Origin: Cydia pomonella
Lineage: Eukaryota; Arthropoda; Insecta; Lepidoptera; Tortricidae
NCBI RefSeq assembly: GCF_033807575.1
Contig: NC_084707.1
Span: forward strand, 12,324,550-12,388,549
Length of the DNA: 64,000 nt
Direction: 5' to 3'
A program made the translations under genes and the position numbers. Under the pieces are notes generated by a model. It searched no databases and was not told where the DNA came from. It saw only the letters and a list, made by a program, of their open reading frames with translations. Below are positions 10,515 through 23,200 of this stretch, piece after piece; the stretch's first letter is position 1, and each line of letters opens with the position of its first letter.

Positions 10515-10763
10515 TCACGAACATAGGTCTAACGCAAGTACTTTAAAAATTGGTACAATTTATGCACAAAAGCTAAATATGTTAAAATTGCTTCTAAAAA
10601 TGCTCAATTTTATTTTTGAGTGAACTAATCAATTACTTTTTTGTTAAAACGTACAACAAATTAAAATGAAAAAACATAATATCCGCCGTCCCGAGCACGC
10701 ACATCCATCTCATTTACGCTCAGTGAGATTGAGAGAAAAACACGAACTTACGGGGCCTTAAGT
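10515..10763 (+). repeat. unclassified dispersed repeat, copy 1
   Basis: It aligns by eye with 49209-49455: shared TCACGAAC/ACACGAAC start, TTTTGCACAAA-like core, AATATGATATCC/CATAATATCC, AGCACGCACAGCCATCTC and GGAGCCTTAAG/GGGGCCTTAAG ends. The two copies are in the same orientation. No coding capacity; family unknown. Confidence 0.55.
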
Positions 10764-13170
10764 TATTGCGACCAATTTAATCCAAATTCCTGGGCAAACT
10801 TTTTTTATAAATAATAATTCTACAAATATCTTTCATAAACTATAAAATCGTAACATTAAAAGAATGAGTCACTTAGTGATCAAACAATACACAGGCATTA
10901 TTTTAGAAAATATATATATATATACGACTTTATTGCCCATATATTAAGGTAGTGTATATATATTTTTGGCACATTTTTCGTATCGATATTTTCAGATCTG
11001 ATTGTACTAGCCTAGGTCAGTTGTACAAGATTGTGCGTTGAGCAAATTAATTGTAAGTTTAGGGTACTGTATAGCTTTTGCTTTGGGTAATACTCTAGGG
11101 CGGCCGTCGAGCCGTCGCCGGAATGAATGCTTTGTTGGAATATATACAGACGCTAGACATTGTAACTTATTTCAAAGTAATTTTTTATGATATGACTGTG
11201 AGAGGACGATGATGAAAAGACAAGTATAAATATAACTACGGATGTATTTAACTTAAAACCGCTTTATACACAAGTTACTTACTCATTGCATAAAATCGAA
11301 TTTATTATACTCAGTTTTTTCCAATTTGTTCCTAATAATAAAATCACTCACTCACACCACGTTTTGCGCTAATGATCATAATCGATAAAAATAATTATTG
11401 AAACCAAAGTTTGTTGAGTCGGTCAATCTAACATGAATTATTTATAATATTTTAAATACATTAATTAATTTGTAATAAAACCGAGCAGTCATAACTGTCA
11501 TTTTATATGCAGCAAAGAGCATATAATCACTACATGCAGCTAAGCGGATCGAACAAAATCCAAAGAGGTTTGCTATGGGTTCGCCAGAATAATAGACAAC
11601 ATAGAATATTTAAACATATTAGTGTTTAAATATTCTTTGTATTGTCTTGTAAGTGTTTTTATATTTTACTTTTATTCAACGACCTAACTTAAGAGAAATA
11701 TAGTAGTTTATGTGACTGCTGCATAATAAAAGGCATTAATATATACGAGTGAGGGATTAAGAAACGAACGAAGTGAGTTTCTTAAATAGATCACACGAGT
11801 GTTTTAATACATACACTATTTTATCTACACACATATTATAAATTTTATATGTATTATAAATATTCATTAACCCAAATTACAGCCTCCGTTGGGGCATCGT
11901 TGCCAAATCGTTGCTCTCTTGGTGGAACTCGCGGATATGTGGTTGCGTCACTGAAATATTTTTATCGCTTATTTTACACGAAACTTTTGCTATAGTTACC
12001 TTAAAAACAACAAAACATATTCATTGTATACTTAAAACTAATTAAAATATCTTTTAATTAATTAAAATAGCTGTTCGTCAAATGGCGGTAAATGAAAACT
12101 TTTTTCACGCATGTAATTTTTTTTTAATTCAGAGACTAACTAGAGTCGGGGGGCCTATTTCCGTATCATTCGATACAAACTAACATACGAGATATGTCAA
12201 AATTATATGCAATTAACGTTGCATTTGGAAAAAAAGCATCTAAACTTATATTAGAATAGAGGTTAAATCAAATTGCTTTTTTTTTCAGAAATGTTCCAAA
12301 TTTGAATGCATAACCAAATCGGTTTTGATGTAGTTATGAAGCAATAACAACATTATCACAGATAAGAAAATTGTTGTAACAAAACAGTTAACCGTTATGT
12401 TGGCCATTATTTACGGATTTTGAAGGCATCACAGAGGGTTTATGATATGTGTGTCGATAAATAAATAAAATATTGATTCTAATTAACAACCATAATCCTA
12501 TCCGTCACAGACCTGCAATGGTGATAAGCATTAAGCCCTAAGGCCAAAGACAAGCCAATAAAATCTCCTTGGTCCGTGGTATTCATAGTCATACTTTACG
12601 GAGCACTACGATAACGCTGTCACTATGGGTAATCAAAATCATACGAGTAACCCGTCAAACCGTCAAATGATAATTGCAATTGTAACTGATGAAATATCCA
12701 ATAAAAGTGCGTCTTATTTGCTCAGAACGTGCAGTAAAGCAAATATGTGAAATAAATAAATGCTTGGTTAAGAACAAACTATTTGACTGTGTAAAAAAGG
12801 GTTCATTGGATTTCGTGAAAAATTGGAAATTACGTATACGTTCATTAAAGGTAAATTTTAATATCTATGTTCAACTAGATTATAATAATGCTATTGATTT
12901 TGGAAATTCGGAATTCCTCAACACTATCAGATACAATCGTGGGCGAAAGGTCTTGAATTATAGGATGTAGAAATTAAAAAGGGGTTATTTCTTTCAGTCC
13001 TGTTTGTGTAGACGTACATATGCATCTAGCATATTAAGGCAACGTCAGCATACATTGATATATGTATAAGAATTATAATGAGATGGCCGGAAGTTATGTA
13101 AATCACTTCTACGCTGCCCATTTCTCGATACGTATGCTGCGTATTTTTTTGAATTATGGTCAATGGTCCA
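10764..13170. other. no gene seen; minor repeats only
   Basis: Contains a (TA)n run at 10911-10924 and a small ACGAGTG hairpin-like block at about 11735-11810 that resembles the one at 20030-20146. A 93-codon frame at 12689-12970 begins with ATG but has no recognisable domain and AT-driven composition, so I do not call it. Confidence 0.45.
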
Positions 13171-13174
13171 TTAT

Positions 13175-14513
13175 AAAAAAGCGGCCAAGTGCGAGTCGGA
13201 CTCGCGCATGAAGGGTTCCGTACCATTTAAGACGTATTAAAAAAAAATCTACTTGCTAGATCTTGTTCAACATTTTACCACTTTGGACACACATTTTACC
13301 ACTTTGGGACTGTCTCTCGCGCAAACTATTCAGTTTAGAAAAAAATGATGTTAGAAACCTAAATATCATTTTTGAAGACCTATCCATAGATACCCCACAC
13401 GTATGGGTTTGATGAAAAAATTTTTTTTTTAATTTATTGACGTATTAAAAAAAAACTATTCACTAGATCTCGTTCAAACCAATTTTTGGTGGAAGTTTGC
13501 ATGGTAATGTATATCATATATTTTTTTTAGATTTTTCATTCTGTTATTTTAGAAGTTACAGGGGGGGGGGACACACATTTTTTCACTTTGGAAGTGTCTC
13601 TCGCGCAAACTATTCAGTTTAGAAAAAAATGATATTGGAAACCTAAATATCATTTTTGAAGACCTATCCATAGATACCCCACACGTATGGGTTTGATGAA
13701 AAAAATTTTTTTTTTTAATTTTTATGACGTATTAAAAAAAAACTACTTACTAGATCTCGTTCGAACCAATTTTCGGTGGAAGTTTGCATGGCAATGTATA
13801 TCATATATTTTTTTTAGATTTTTCATTCTGTTATTTTAGAAGTTACAGGGGGGGGGGACACACATTTTTTCACTTTGGAAGTGTCTCTCGCGCAAACTAT
13901 TCAGTTTAGAAAAAAATGATATTAGAAACCTAAATATCATTTTTGAAGACCTATCCATAGATACCCCACACGTATGGGTTTGATGAAAAAAATTTTTTTT
14001 TTAAATTTTTATGACGTATTAAAAAAAAACTACTTACTAGATCTCGTTCGAACCAATTTTCGGTGGAAGTTTGCATGGCAATGTATATCATATATTTTTT
14101 TTAGATTTTTCATTCTGTTATTTTAGAAGTTACGGGGGGGGGGACACACTTTTTACCACTTTGGAAGTGTCTCTCGCGCAAACTTTTCAGTTTAGAAAAA
14201 AATGATATTAGAAACCTCAATATCATTTTTAAAGACCTATCCATAGATACCCCACACGTATGAGTTTGATGAAAAAAGATTTTTTGAGTTTCAGTTCTAA
14301 GTATGGGGAACCCCCAAAATTTATTGTTTTTTTTCTATTTTTGTGTGAACATCATAATGCGGTTCATAGAATACATCTACTTACCAAGTTTGAACAGTAT
14401 AGCTTTTATAGTTTCGGAAAAAAGTGGCTGTGACAGAATCGGACAGACAGACGGACATGATGAATCTATAAGGGTTCCGTTTTTTGCCATTTGGCTACGG
14501 AACCCTAATAAAA
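13175..14513 (+). mobile_element. dispersed GGAACCC repeat, long copy with internal tandem array
   Basis: The left end is GCGGCCAAGTGCGAGTCGG at 13181, followed by GAAGGGTTCCGTACC. The right end is CTATAAGGGTTCCGTTTTTT and GGCTACGGAACCCTA (ending about 14508). Between them lie tandem units (see next entry) and a unique 3' portion with GGGGAACCCCC and a GACAGACAGACGGACATGA stretch. Copies: 19014-19732 (minus), end fragments at 9516-9768 and a diverged relative at 29750-30098. From memory this end motif is abundant in Lepidoptera; superfamily not assigned. Confidence 0.75.
13231..14280 (+). repeat. 287-bp tandem repeat array
   Basis: The landmark GACGTATTAAAAAA begins at 13231, 13439, 13726 and 14013. 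The last three spacings are 287, 287 and about 267 to the array edge; the first unit is shortened to 208 by loss of the GGTGGAAGTTTGCATGG part. Each full unit carries ACTAGATCTCGTTC, a G-run of 9-10, TCTCTCGCGCAAACT and CTATCCATAGATACCCCAC. Units are very similar to each other. Confidence 0.85.
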
Positions 14514-15344
14514 GGGTATTTTAGATACAAATATACAAACTAAATCAAAAATGTCGCTTGATTCTTTCTCAGGAAATATTGACTTGTGTTTTGTTTAGGT
14601 ACCTATCAGTGTAAAGATGACAGACTGCAACGGTTTTGCATGTGTTTCGCAATATATCTAAATGCAGATGACTAATGAAGGAGCATATAGATACAAAGAA
14701 TAGTATACATATATATTTGGTTAATTAACAATTACTTTAGTGTTACTGTTAGATTTCCCTAGTCCCAATACCGCAGATTCAACAGGCTCAGTCAATATAA
14801 CCTCACGGTCAATGTTTGCGTTATTGCTAAACAAACTTTACTTAACCAAATAACCATACATTCAAATTCTAACACCCGCATTCCGTAGGTATAACAAAAG
14901 CAAATCAATCAATGTCACAACAGAGTAAAGTAATTCTTACGACAAGGTATTATAATCCACAAGCCTGAGAATAAAAAAAATGAAAAAGAATGATAGGTGC
15001 GTACCAAGAATTCAATATATCTACCAAATTTTCCGCCCAAAGTAATGGCACGTCCGACGAGGCAGCGCGTCTCGTTTTTGCTAATGTAACTGATGATAAT
15101 AAGTTAACAAGTTGTGTGTTTTCTCACATCCATCACGCAGCTTTAAGATAGCGTTTTTTCTATATGTGTCATATACCTTTTCTCATATATTAATAAGCCA
15201 TAAGTGCTCTAACTATGTAAGTATATTTCATTTGAAATTCAAACGCGTTTTTTTTCTGAATAAACTTTCACTTAGGAATTTAAGTTCGTCTTTGTACAGC
15301 CTATCCTGTGCCATATTTATGTTTAGTATTTTTTTAAATAAAAG
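14514..15344. other. no gene seen
   Basis: AT-rich, nothing recognisable. Confidence 0.5.
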
Positions 15345-15692
15345 GGTTTATACATACCTACATCGAATAACCAAAGAAAGAGTTTTGCAGTTAGTAAATA
15401 AAGAGGTCGAGGTTTTAAGGACAGTTAAAAAATGCAAACTACAGTACCTTGGTCATATCATGCGAAACGAAAAGTATGAACTCCTTCAACTAATTATCCA
15501 AGGAAAGATCCAAGGGAAAAGATCATCCGGACGAAGACGTAACTCATGGCTCAATAATCTTCGAACATGGTTTAAACAGAGCACACGTTCATTATTCCGC
15601 GCGGCTGTTTCTAAAGTCCGTATAGCCCTCATGATAGCCGACCTCCGGTAGGAGATGGCACTGGGAGAAGAAGATACATACATACATACATG
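15345..15692 (+). pseudogene. RTE-type LINE reverse transcriptase, C-terminal remnant
   Basis: From about 15349 to 15651 one open frame gives a sequence typical of the C-terminal end of RTE-class LINE polyproteins: ITKERVLQLVNKEVEVL, KLQYLGHIMRNEKYELLQLI, KIQGKRSSGRRRNSWLNNLR and FRAAVSKVRIALMIADLR. A stop at 15649-15651, GAGATGGCACTGGGAGAAG and a (CATA)n tail to about 15692 follow, as expected for the element's 3' end. The catalytic RT domain and endonuclease are absent, so this is a 5'-truncated copy. The frame itself is undamaged, which suggests moderate age. Confidence 0.85.
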
Positions 15693-15741
15693 TTTATTTG
15701 GCACTAATTGGCACGTCCTGCAATGCAAAGTCTTTGATTGT

Positions 15742-15789
15742 GGATAATTTTGAGTTTTAAATCGACACATTTAAAACTCACAATTATCC
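15742..15789. repeat. 21-bp-arm hairpin
   Basis: GGATAATTTTGAGTTTTAAA (from 15742) and its complement ending at 15789 pair over 21 bases with one mismatch around a 6-base loop (CGACAC). It may be the core of a MITE or part of the adjoining foldback element. Confidence 0.6.
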
Positions 15790-15812
15790 AAAGTCTAGTA
15801 AGTGGAACCTTT

Positions 15813-15905
15813 CCACTTTGTCGTTTACAATAAGGACAAGATTTTCTTGTATCTTTATACGAATAGCGTGTCAAAGTGTTCATATGGCAAGCGACGAAGT
15901 GGGAT
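15813..15905. repeat. foldback element, copy 2 (opposite orientation)
   Basis: Left arm CCACTTTGTCGTTTACAATA and right arm ATGGCAAGCGACGAAGTGGG match the arms at 33-156. The loop (AAGATTTTCTTGTATCTTTA) matches the reverse complement of that element's loop. More diverged than copy 1. Confidence 0.65.
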
Positions 15906-16395
15906 TTTTTGCTTAGAAACGACACGATTACTTCAAAATGTTACTATACATGTTATATCAATAGGTTTCCCAGTCGTTACCTATATATCATTCGAATTTT
16001 TCGAATCAATCTGAAAAGTGTTAAATATGTCTCGTTAATGATAATGTTTTCGTCTATTTCCAGGTAACGATGAACAAAGTTCTATCTGATTTGTAGAGAG
16101 GGTAAGTAAGCTAAGCTAAGGAAAGCTTTTATTTACATTATTTACGTAAGATTTAAATGTCCGCAAAGAGTCTGAAGTTTCCAGTTGAATCTGTCTGCCT
16201 GTCTTGATGCAGTGACTTTAACTCGTTTATATCCTAGCTGTTTAAATTGTAAATTCAAGAGTAAAGGTCAAAAGTTATCAACACTTAATAATATTTCCGT
16301 GGTCTCGGTTAAACCTATTTTCTTAATTCACTTAAACTTAATTCCCTGCTACGTATTTAAGTATAACCACGTATTTTTATTCATAGGTCCATTAT
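15906..16395. other. no gene seen
   Basis: Nothing recognised. Confidence 0.5.
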
Positions 16396-16500
16396 AATTA
16401 TATATATCGTTGTCTAAGTACCCTCAACACAGGCCTTATTAAGCTTACTGTGGGACTTAGTCAATTTGTGTAATAATGTCCTATATTTATTTATTTAATT
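16396..16500 (+). mobile_element. SINE 3' tail fragment (plus)
   Basis: Carries ATATATCGTTGTCTAAGTAC, CTTACTGTGGGACTTAGTC and AATAATGTCCTATATTTATT, the 3' half of the tRNA-derived SINE that lies complete at 16780-17032 in the opposite orientation. Head missing. Confidence 0.75.
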
Positions 16501-16779
16501 AAATGAAAACCCCTTTAGTCTTAGAGATAAATTGCTTTAATTGCATCTCTTTTGCAGTACAAATAGCCTTTACCTTGTACTGTAAGTACCTATAAAAAAT
16601 ATGTATGAGTACCTATAATAATAATTATGGCTAATTTACAAAATAATAGTTTTTAAAATATTTTGATTTATATATGCCATAGCATATTTAGCACGAATTA
16701 CAATTTAATATATCCTGTATATTACAGGACACTGTGTGACATAGGCTCATCAGCTAAATAGCTGCTAGCCTATAATTAC
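16501..16779. other. AT-rich spacer between inverted SINE copies
   Basis: No gene or further repeat recognised. Confidence 0.5.
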
Positions 16780-17032
16780 ATAAATAAATAAATATTATAG
16801 GACATTATTACACAAATTGACTAAGTCCCACAGTACGCTCAATAAGGCTTGTTGAGGGTACTTAGACAACGATATATATAATATATAAATACTTAAATAC
16901 ATAGGAAACACCCATGACTCAGTAACAAATATCCATGCTCATGACACGAATAAATGCCCTTATCAGGATTTGAATCCGGGACCATCGGCTTCATAGGCAG
17001 GGTCACTACCCACTAGGCCAGATCGGTCGTCA
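16780..17032 (-). mobile_element. tRNA-derived SINE, near-complete copy
   Basis: On the minus strand: GACCGATCTGGCCTAGTGGG (box A region), TGACCCTGCCTATGAAGCC, box B-like GGATTCAAATCCTGATAAGG, then GTCATGGGTGTTTCCTATG, GTTGTCTAAGTACCCTC, GTGGGACTTAGTCAATTTG and a TATTTATTTATTTA end. The order of tRNA-like head, unrelated body and simple-repeat tail defines a SINE. This is the reference copy for those at 8494, 16396, 32655 and 60159. Confidence 0.85.
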
Positions 17033-17552
17033 AATAATATATTTTATGATATTAAGTAGAGTACAATTGCTGAAATAACCTTACGTTGGTGGCTGTTACT
17101 CGTATTCTAGAACAAAATGCAGCAAGGCGAGGTCGGAGAGTCGCATGCCGAGCCATCTAGGTGGCGTGAGAATACCCGGAACTAAATAGTGCTATGTAAG
17201 CAGCTCTGCAGCACGAATGGACTAAGATTTGCATGCTAACTCAGTTTTCATAAGTAATAGTTTCGTTTAGCTGTAATAACGCGACCAACTTTGTTCGAAA
17301 CGAGCCAACTACGTCGACTGCTAAATATTTAGAACTTGTGAAAAATAGTTGCTCAAGAAACGTTAGAGTTTACGAAACATACATTAAGCAGTTTCGTGAT
17401 TTTAATGGCGGTTAGAATGACTAAGATAAAGCGAGTTTTATTTGTTTGCGGTATGAAGTTATGGACAATGTAGTCAGAATCAGATATGTTAAAATTATAA
17501 TTAAATGTAAATGTCAGGTATATGTATTACTTATAGGCGAAGCAATAAAAAG
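17033..17552. other. no gene seen
   Basis: Nothing recognised. Confidence 0.5.
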
Positions 17553-17818
17553 GTACAGAGGGAAATGCTTGGAACACAATTTTTTACTCCGTAACTTTGA
17601 TTGTACTAGTTAGGAGCTGAACATATCAAAAGTCCTTGGCCGTAGCCCTTGAGCCGGGGGACAGGGAGATTTGAATGTCCCATTTTTCGGTTTTTCGATT
17701 ATATCTCGGATATTACATGGCCACTTATAAAAATCCAGCTCAAGAGCTACTTTTGATATGTTCACTTCCTAACAAAGTTACGAAGTCAAAAATTGTGTTC
17801 CACGCATTTCTCTCTATA
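17553..17818. mobile_element. 266-bp foldback element, ~45-bp inverted ends
   Basis: Left end (17553-17598) contains GGAACACAATTTTTTACTCC and GTAACTTTG. The right end (17773-17818) is its complement, containing CAAAGTTACGAAGTC and TTGTGTTCCACGC. Inner complementarity (CATATCAAAAG versus CTTTTGATATG) extends the stem. No coding capacity. Confidence 0.75.
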
Positions 17819-19013
17819 ACTTAGAGCATTCGTTTCCTGGCCTATTAAACGTATTCCAATGAATAAATACCATCGGATGCGTAATGCGCATCTCTAAATT
17901 CTCTGTCCAGTTTTCTCGCTTTCAGGGGCCTCGTTTAAGTTGGCAATCTCTTTTTAATTTATGAAACAAAGAGATGCAATTTATCACAAACAGCCGGTAA
18001 ACTGGCAAAGCGGTTAAATTTAAAAGGGTTAATCATATTTCTGGGCACAATAAATAACTTACAAATTGTTAAACGTATCCCGGGGGCAAAGAGACGCGGC
18101 TCTCGGATGCGGATTTCCAGGGATAAGTTTTTCCACTCAAACTTTATTCTCACCTCAAGTTGCGCTATCTGTCTGTTACTTATATTCTTCCTCCAAATGA
18201 TTTAGTTTGCCAGCACTCGGCAAGAAAATATTTTCTTTTCAACTACATCAGACGTATGAATGCACAATGCCGCTCGAGTCGACGAGGCGATTATAGCGAC
18301 AATAAGTTTACAACAACAGCATCGAAGCTTCTATTCCGTTTTGTTTGACGACGTTTGCAAGTTGCTAGGTAATGACGCACGCCAACCCATATACAGTACA
18401 TATTAATAAACCACTGAGATGTGTTGTGACAATATTAACGCTTAAATTCGGTTTGTCGTCGTCTTTAAATCTGTTTCTAATTCTCCCTTACGCATTGCGT
18501 TAGCAGTAATTTATGCTACTTAACTTGCACTTGCTTTATATAGGCAATTTTGACGTTAGTTTCTGAAGGTTCTTACGTTCAAATCTCTGTTGTTTAAACA
18601 CACGTTTAGTCCCCATGGCAGAACGAAGTTTAATTTATGGAATTTATAATTAAACAATAGAAATACAATACGTCAACTTTGTAGAATGTTAGAAAACAAA
18701 ACATTTAATTCACCACAGCTGATACAAACTAATTTATTATTTTGTTGCAACTGCTAGATTTCTAAATGTTTCATCTAACATTTTATGTGAATATCAGTTA
18801 TGGGTATCCATAATACATCTCGAGCAAATCCCACGAGATCCCCGCCAGAAATTATACATTGAATTGGTCAGAGCCATTTGTATGTTGTTATATTTTCATT
18901 ATGATTGATGCGCTCGCGCCATAGATCCTGGGAGACCTTACCATACAAATGTGCTTAACCTTCACCCCGCACTGATCCTACGATAAATCTACCAGGTCTA
19001 TACATGGTGTTTT
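17819..19013. other. no gene seen
   Basis: Only short frames; no repeat recognised. Confidence 0.45.
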
Positions 19014-19732
19014 TTAGGGTTCCGTAGCCAAATGGCAAAAAACGGAACCCTTATAAATTCGTCATGTCCGTCTGTCTGTCCGATTATGTCACAGCTACTA
19101 TTTTCCAAAACTATAAGAGCTATACTGTTCAAACTTGGTAAGTAGATGTATTCTATGAACCGCATTAAGATTTTTACACAAAAATAGAAAAAAAAAAAAC
19201 AATAAATTTTGGGGGTTCCCCATACTTAGAACTGAAACACAAAAAATATTTTTTCATCAAACCCATACGTGTGGGGTATCTATGGATAGGTCTTTAAAAA
19301 TGATATTGAGGTTTCTAATAAAAAAAAATTCTAAACTGAATAGTTTGCGCGAGACACTTCCAAAGTGGTAAAATGTGTGTCCCCCCCCCCTGTAATTTCT
19401 AAAATAACAGAATAAAAAATCTAAAAAAAATATATGATATACATTGCCATGCAAACTTCCACCGAAAATTGGTTTGAACGAGATCTAGTAAGTAGTTTTT
19501 TTTTAATAAGTACGTCATAAAATTAAGAAAAAAGTGAAAAAATGTGTGTCCTCCCCCCCCCCCCCTCTGTAACTTCTAAAATAACAGAATGAAAAATCAA
19601 AAAAAATCTATGATATACATTACCATGTAAACTTCCACCGAAAATTGGTTTGAACGAGATCTAGTAAGTAGTTTTTTAATACGTACGGAACCCTTCATGG
19701 GCGAGTCCGACTCGCACTTCGCCGCTTTTTTA
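19014..19732 (-). mobile_element. dispersed GGAACCC repeat, shorter minus copy
   Basis: It matches the 13175-14513 element in reverse: begins TAGGGTTCCGTAGCCAAATG, passes GGGGGTTCCCCATAC and CATACGTGTGGGGTATC, has a C-run, AACTTCCACCGAAAATTGG twice (one full and one partial tandem unit) and ends GACTCGCACTTCGCCGC. The array here holds about 1.5 units, against about 3.7 in the plus copy. Confidence 0.75.
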
Positions 19733-20029
19733 AACTCCGTTAACTTCGGGTTATGGCTAAGTACATATAAGGAAACCGAATGGCATAGTTTTTTTTTTCC
19801 TTTTTTTCCGTATTTAGTCATTAAATGCTGCATATAGCGTTGTTGTATCATGGACATGCTACAAGTACCTATTTAACTTAAGTAAACAATTGAAAACTTT
19901 GACATATCAATATCATTGCGAACATCGATTGTCCGAGATAGTACTTGCGTAGCAGCAAATGCATAAAATCATACTGAACACTAATCAATATGTAAAAAGC
20001 CCTAAGGCAAGTGCACACAATAGTACATT

Positions 20030-20146
20030 ACGATACAAGTGCGAAAAATAGGAAATTCGAAACGAGTGGCGATAAATTAAAACACGACCGAAGGGAGTGT
20101 TTTAAATCGACACGAGTTGCGAATTACCTATTCGCACATGTATCGT
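20030..20146. mobile_element. 117-bp palindromic element
   Basis: The ends ACGATACAAGTGCGAAAAAT and CACATGTATCGT with GCGAATTACCTATTC are imperfect inverted repeats. The centre contains AAAACACGACCGAAGGGAGT. It directly abuts the next element. Confidence 0.55.
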
Positions 20147-20152
20147 ACAACG

Positions 20153-20250
20153 TTTTACAGTACATATGGCCCTTTAAATGTTCGACACAGTAACGTAATA
20201 TGCTACTTCTCGCACTAGTGCTATAAAGTAGCCCCATATGTACTGTAAAA
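20153..20250. mobile_element. 98-bp MITE
   Basis: TTTTACAGTACATATGG (20153-20169) and CCATATGTACTGTAAAA (20234-20250) are perfect 17-base inverted ends. Confidence 0.7.
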
Positions 20251-23200
20251 TATTTTTATGATTTGCACCGATATAGAGTTATTTCAATACCGGTCTTTGA
20301 TAAAGTATCTTAATTTCTCATTTAATAAGCTCAGGAATGCATCCTTAAAATTAAAGGAGTTTTAAAAAACACCGTGTATAGGAAGAAAATATTTAGGACA
20401 TTTTGGTTAGCTTGTAATATAACTGAAAAAATTACTACGACATGAAATTACCGTATAGTTTCCAGATATTAAAAATGCCTTCAGTAGGCATAAATAATAT
20501 TGCGGCCACAATACCAACGGTTTTGTAGCATATACATACCTACAATATAGTACATTATTAATTATTAACCAAGAAGAAAATAACGTTCGAGCGAAATTAT
20601 CATCTGGATTAAAAATTGTTCACGTTTATCTTTGAATTTTACTCAATAAAACTGCAAAAAACACAACACACAGCTAACCAGCATCTCACCCTCAATGCAT
20701 AATATAATAAATGTATGTGTTCCATTAGGAGTAAGTAGAAGGAGACACAATGAACCATTTCCAAGTTGATACAGCTTAAAGTTCAAGACATCCTTAATGA
20801 ACCCAAAAATGTAATGACGCCTCTCAGAGTAAAGACGCATAAATCGCTGTAAGATTGGTCTCAATAAAGTTGCCGGTAGCTCAAGTCTGTCATAATTTTG
20901 AACACGTTCATAAATCCATCAATATTTAAGCTCTCTGGCCACAATATTTTTCTTCCCGGTCCCCGGCGCGAGGTGCGTCACACGTGCGTCATAAATTCCG
21001 ATAATCCATGGCCTACGCTGGTGTGTGTACCTTCAGGTCGTCGGCATTGTACGGGTATTATGGGCATGTTATGTGGGATGCCGCTAAGACTTCATGATTC
21101 AATACGACGGGCCTAGGCGTAGCAGAAATTAGGCACAAGCAATTACCAGGCAGGCACAGGGGTGGCGTAAGTCAATGCCTGTTTGTCTTAGGACTATCCA
21201 TAATGTAGATATACAATATGTAACTGAGCGTAACGTAAAGCAGTATATTTTACTCATTCAATTGTAGTCGATGTTAATGTCCTATATTAACGACAAAAGT
21301 AACTTATCGTTGTAGAAACTTGTTTACCAAAAATCCAGTGCCCAACAGTGGGGCGTGGGTGAAAATTGAGATGAATTGTTGTGTTATGGGGTGTAAGGGA
21401 CGCGTTTGCATTCGCCGCATGGCCCTCGTCTTCCAACAAATTGTATTAAAGGAAGCCAATACGTGACGTGTGTAAACGGCGGTTACTTTTTGTTAAATAT
21501 ATACATTTAGGTACATTTGACGTATTTGCTTCTATAGATTCTGCCCGCATCTTATTCAATAAATTAAAAATCTCAGACCCATAATATAACAGAAAAAATC
21601 GGGAACATGTGTATGATGAAGTCGTTTCACATTTCATTTTCTATATGTTTGTACCTACTATTATCTTGTTTATGACAGATATTGTATTATACCTTTGTAT
21701 TGTGTAGTCTTTATTAAGTCAAGTTTGTAAAATATAAATTGAACAACTCTTGCAAGACTGCTAGGTAGGTTGACTCTAGGTAATTTATATAAAAGCTTAA
21801 TAGCCACATTCTACATCATATAAAAAGTTAGAATAGATATAAGTATTCTATTGTTCCATTCGTAATAACGTTCTTACTACAAATCTTACACTCAAATTCT
21901 CTTTTGGAACGTGCAATTATTCAAATCGCTAATATTTAAAAGACAAAAAAACTGCTTAATAGATCGTCTTCATAAAAATATTTAGTTTACTATTATCTGA
22001 CCTGGTAAAGGCGATGGCACACGTATCATGTAAGTTGCCGGAGGAATATTTATCGTAGAGCCCGCCGTTATTGGACTTGCCTTTTGGGCGTTTAAGGTGA
22101 ACGGTGATGTGTTTATTCAATTTGGTGTCGTGAGAAATATTGTTAGCTCGTTCTTTGCCATTCACTTACCGTATGATAGTACTTGACTCTACCTACAACG
22201 TTAGTTTACCACGTCGTAATGCTTAGATCATTTCAAATTTTTTAACAAGTAGAATAGGAACATTTTTTATAATTATGAAATCGTAATCAATAATCAACCT
22301 AATATGTAATATATCTCAATACTTTCCAATTTATAGATATAATTAGGTTCAAATAATCTTACATCTAATTATTAATTTCTGTGAGTAAATGTTTTTAGCC
22401 AGACAACATATACATCACAAATTGATCCAGTAACGTACATATGTAATATATGTACCTACATTGAAAACCCCCGCCAAACAGTTACGTTAATATTTGAATA
22501 ATTAAATGGCAGAAATAAATGTTACGTTGTCCGATACAATAAACGTTTTCGTGATGGATGCCCGGGCATTTGTCAACAATATATTGTTTGCAAATCAACT
22601 GCCGTTCTGCGATGGCCATGATGCATAACAGAAAGCGGAGCATTCTTGATTAAAATATACACAGTTTATTTTTAAACCCTACCTGTTGTTTACCATTTTA
22701 AAACGTGTGCTTTTTATAATTGTACGATATCCGTGTAAACAGAAACACACTTATATGTATAAGACTTTATAAAACTTAATGCCTTGGTAGTTGCACCTAT
22801 GTATATACATTGGTTTAGTAAAATTGTATCCATTTTAGAAGTTAGTTAAAATAGAATGTTATTTAGCCCTAATTGCATGTTAATTAATAGGTACGTTCAC
22901 CTGTTTCCTCCGTGTTGTAAATTTATGTTTTGTGTATGTATTTTTGGTGTGCAATTAATGCATGCAATGAATGAATGAATGCAATTATTAATATTTGTTT
23001 GCATTATACAGTTCAGGCAATGTTGTACCTGGTGGCTATGCCATTTGTAGTTGATGCTCTGGTATCGAGCAATATTGATGCCGCCGGGCTGTCTTTAATA
23101 TTATATCGATGTCGGTTTGCATATACAAAATGTTCATTTCAGTCAAACAGAGTGAATGTCACATGTTTGTGGACAAACATTACATGATAAATGCTACGAG

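Noticed and set aside
12689..12970. 93-codon ATG-initiated frame, plus
   Set aside because: No domain, AT-driven composition, no splice or promoter context.
16960..17030. tRNA-like minus-strand sequence considered as a tRNA gene
   Set aside because: Continuous with the SINE body found in other copies; acceptor stem not formed.
21325..21360. GCCCAACAGTGGGGCG resembling a LINE QQW terminus
   Set aside because: Too short; no upstream LINE-like reading in any frame.
22440..22465. ACATATGTAATATATGTACC palindrome
   Set aside because: Short AT-rich palindrome expected by chance.
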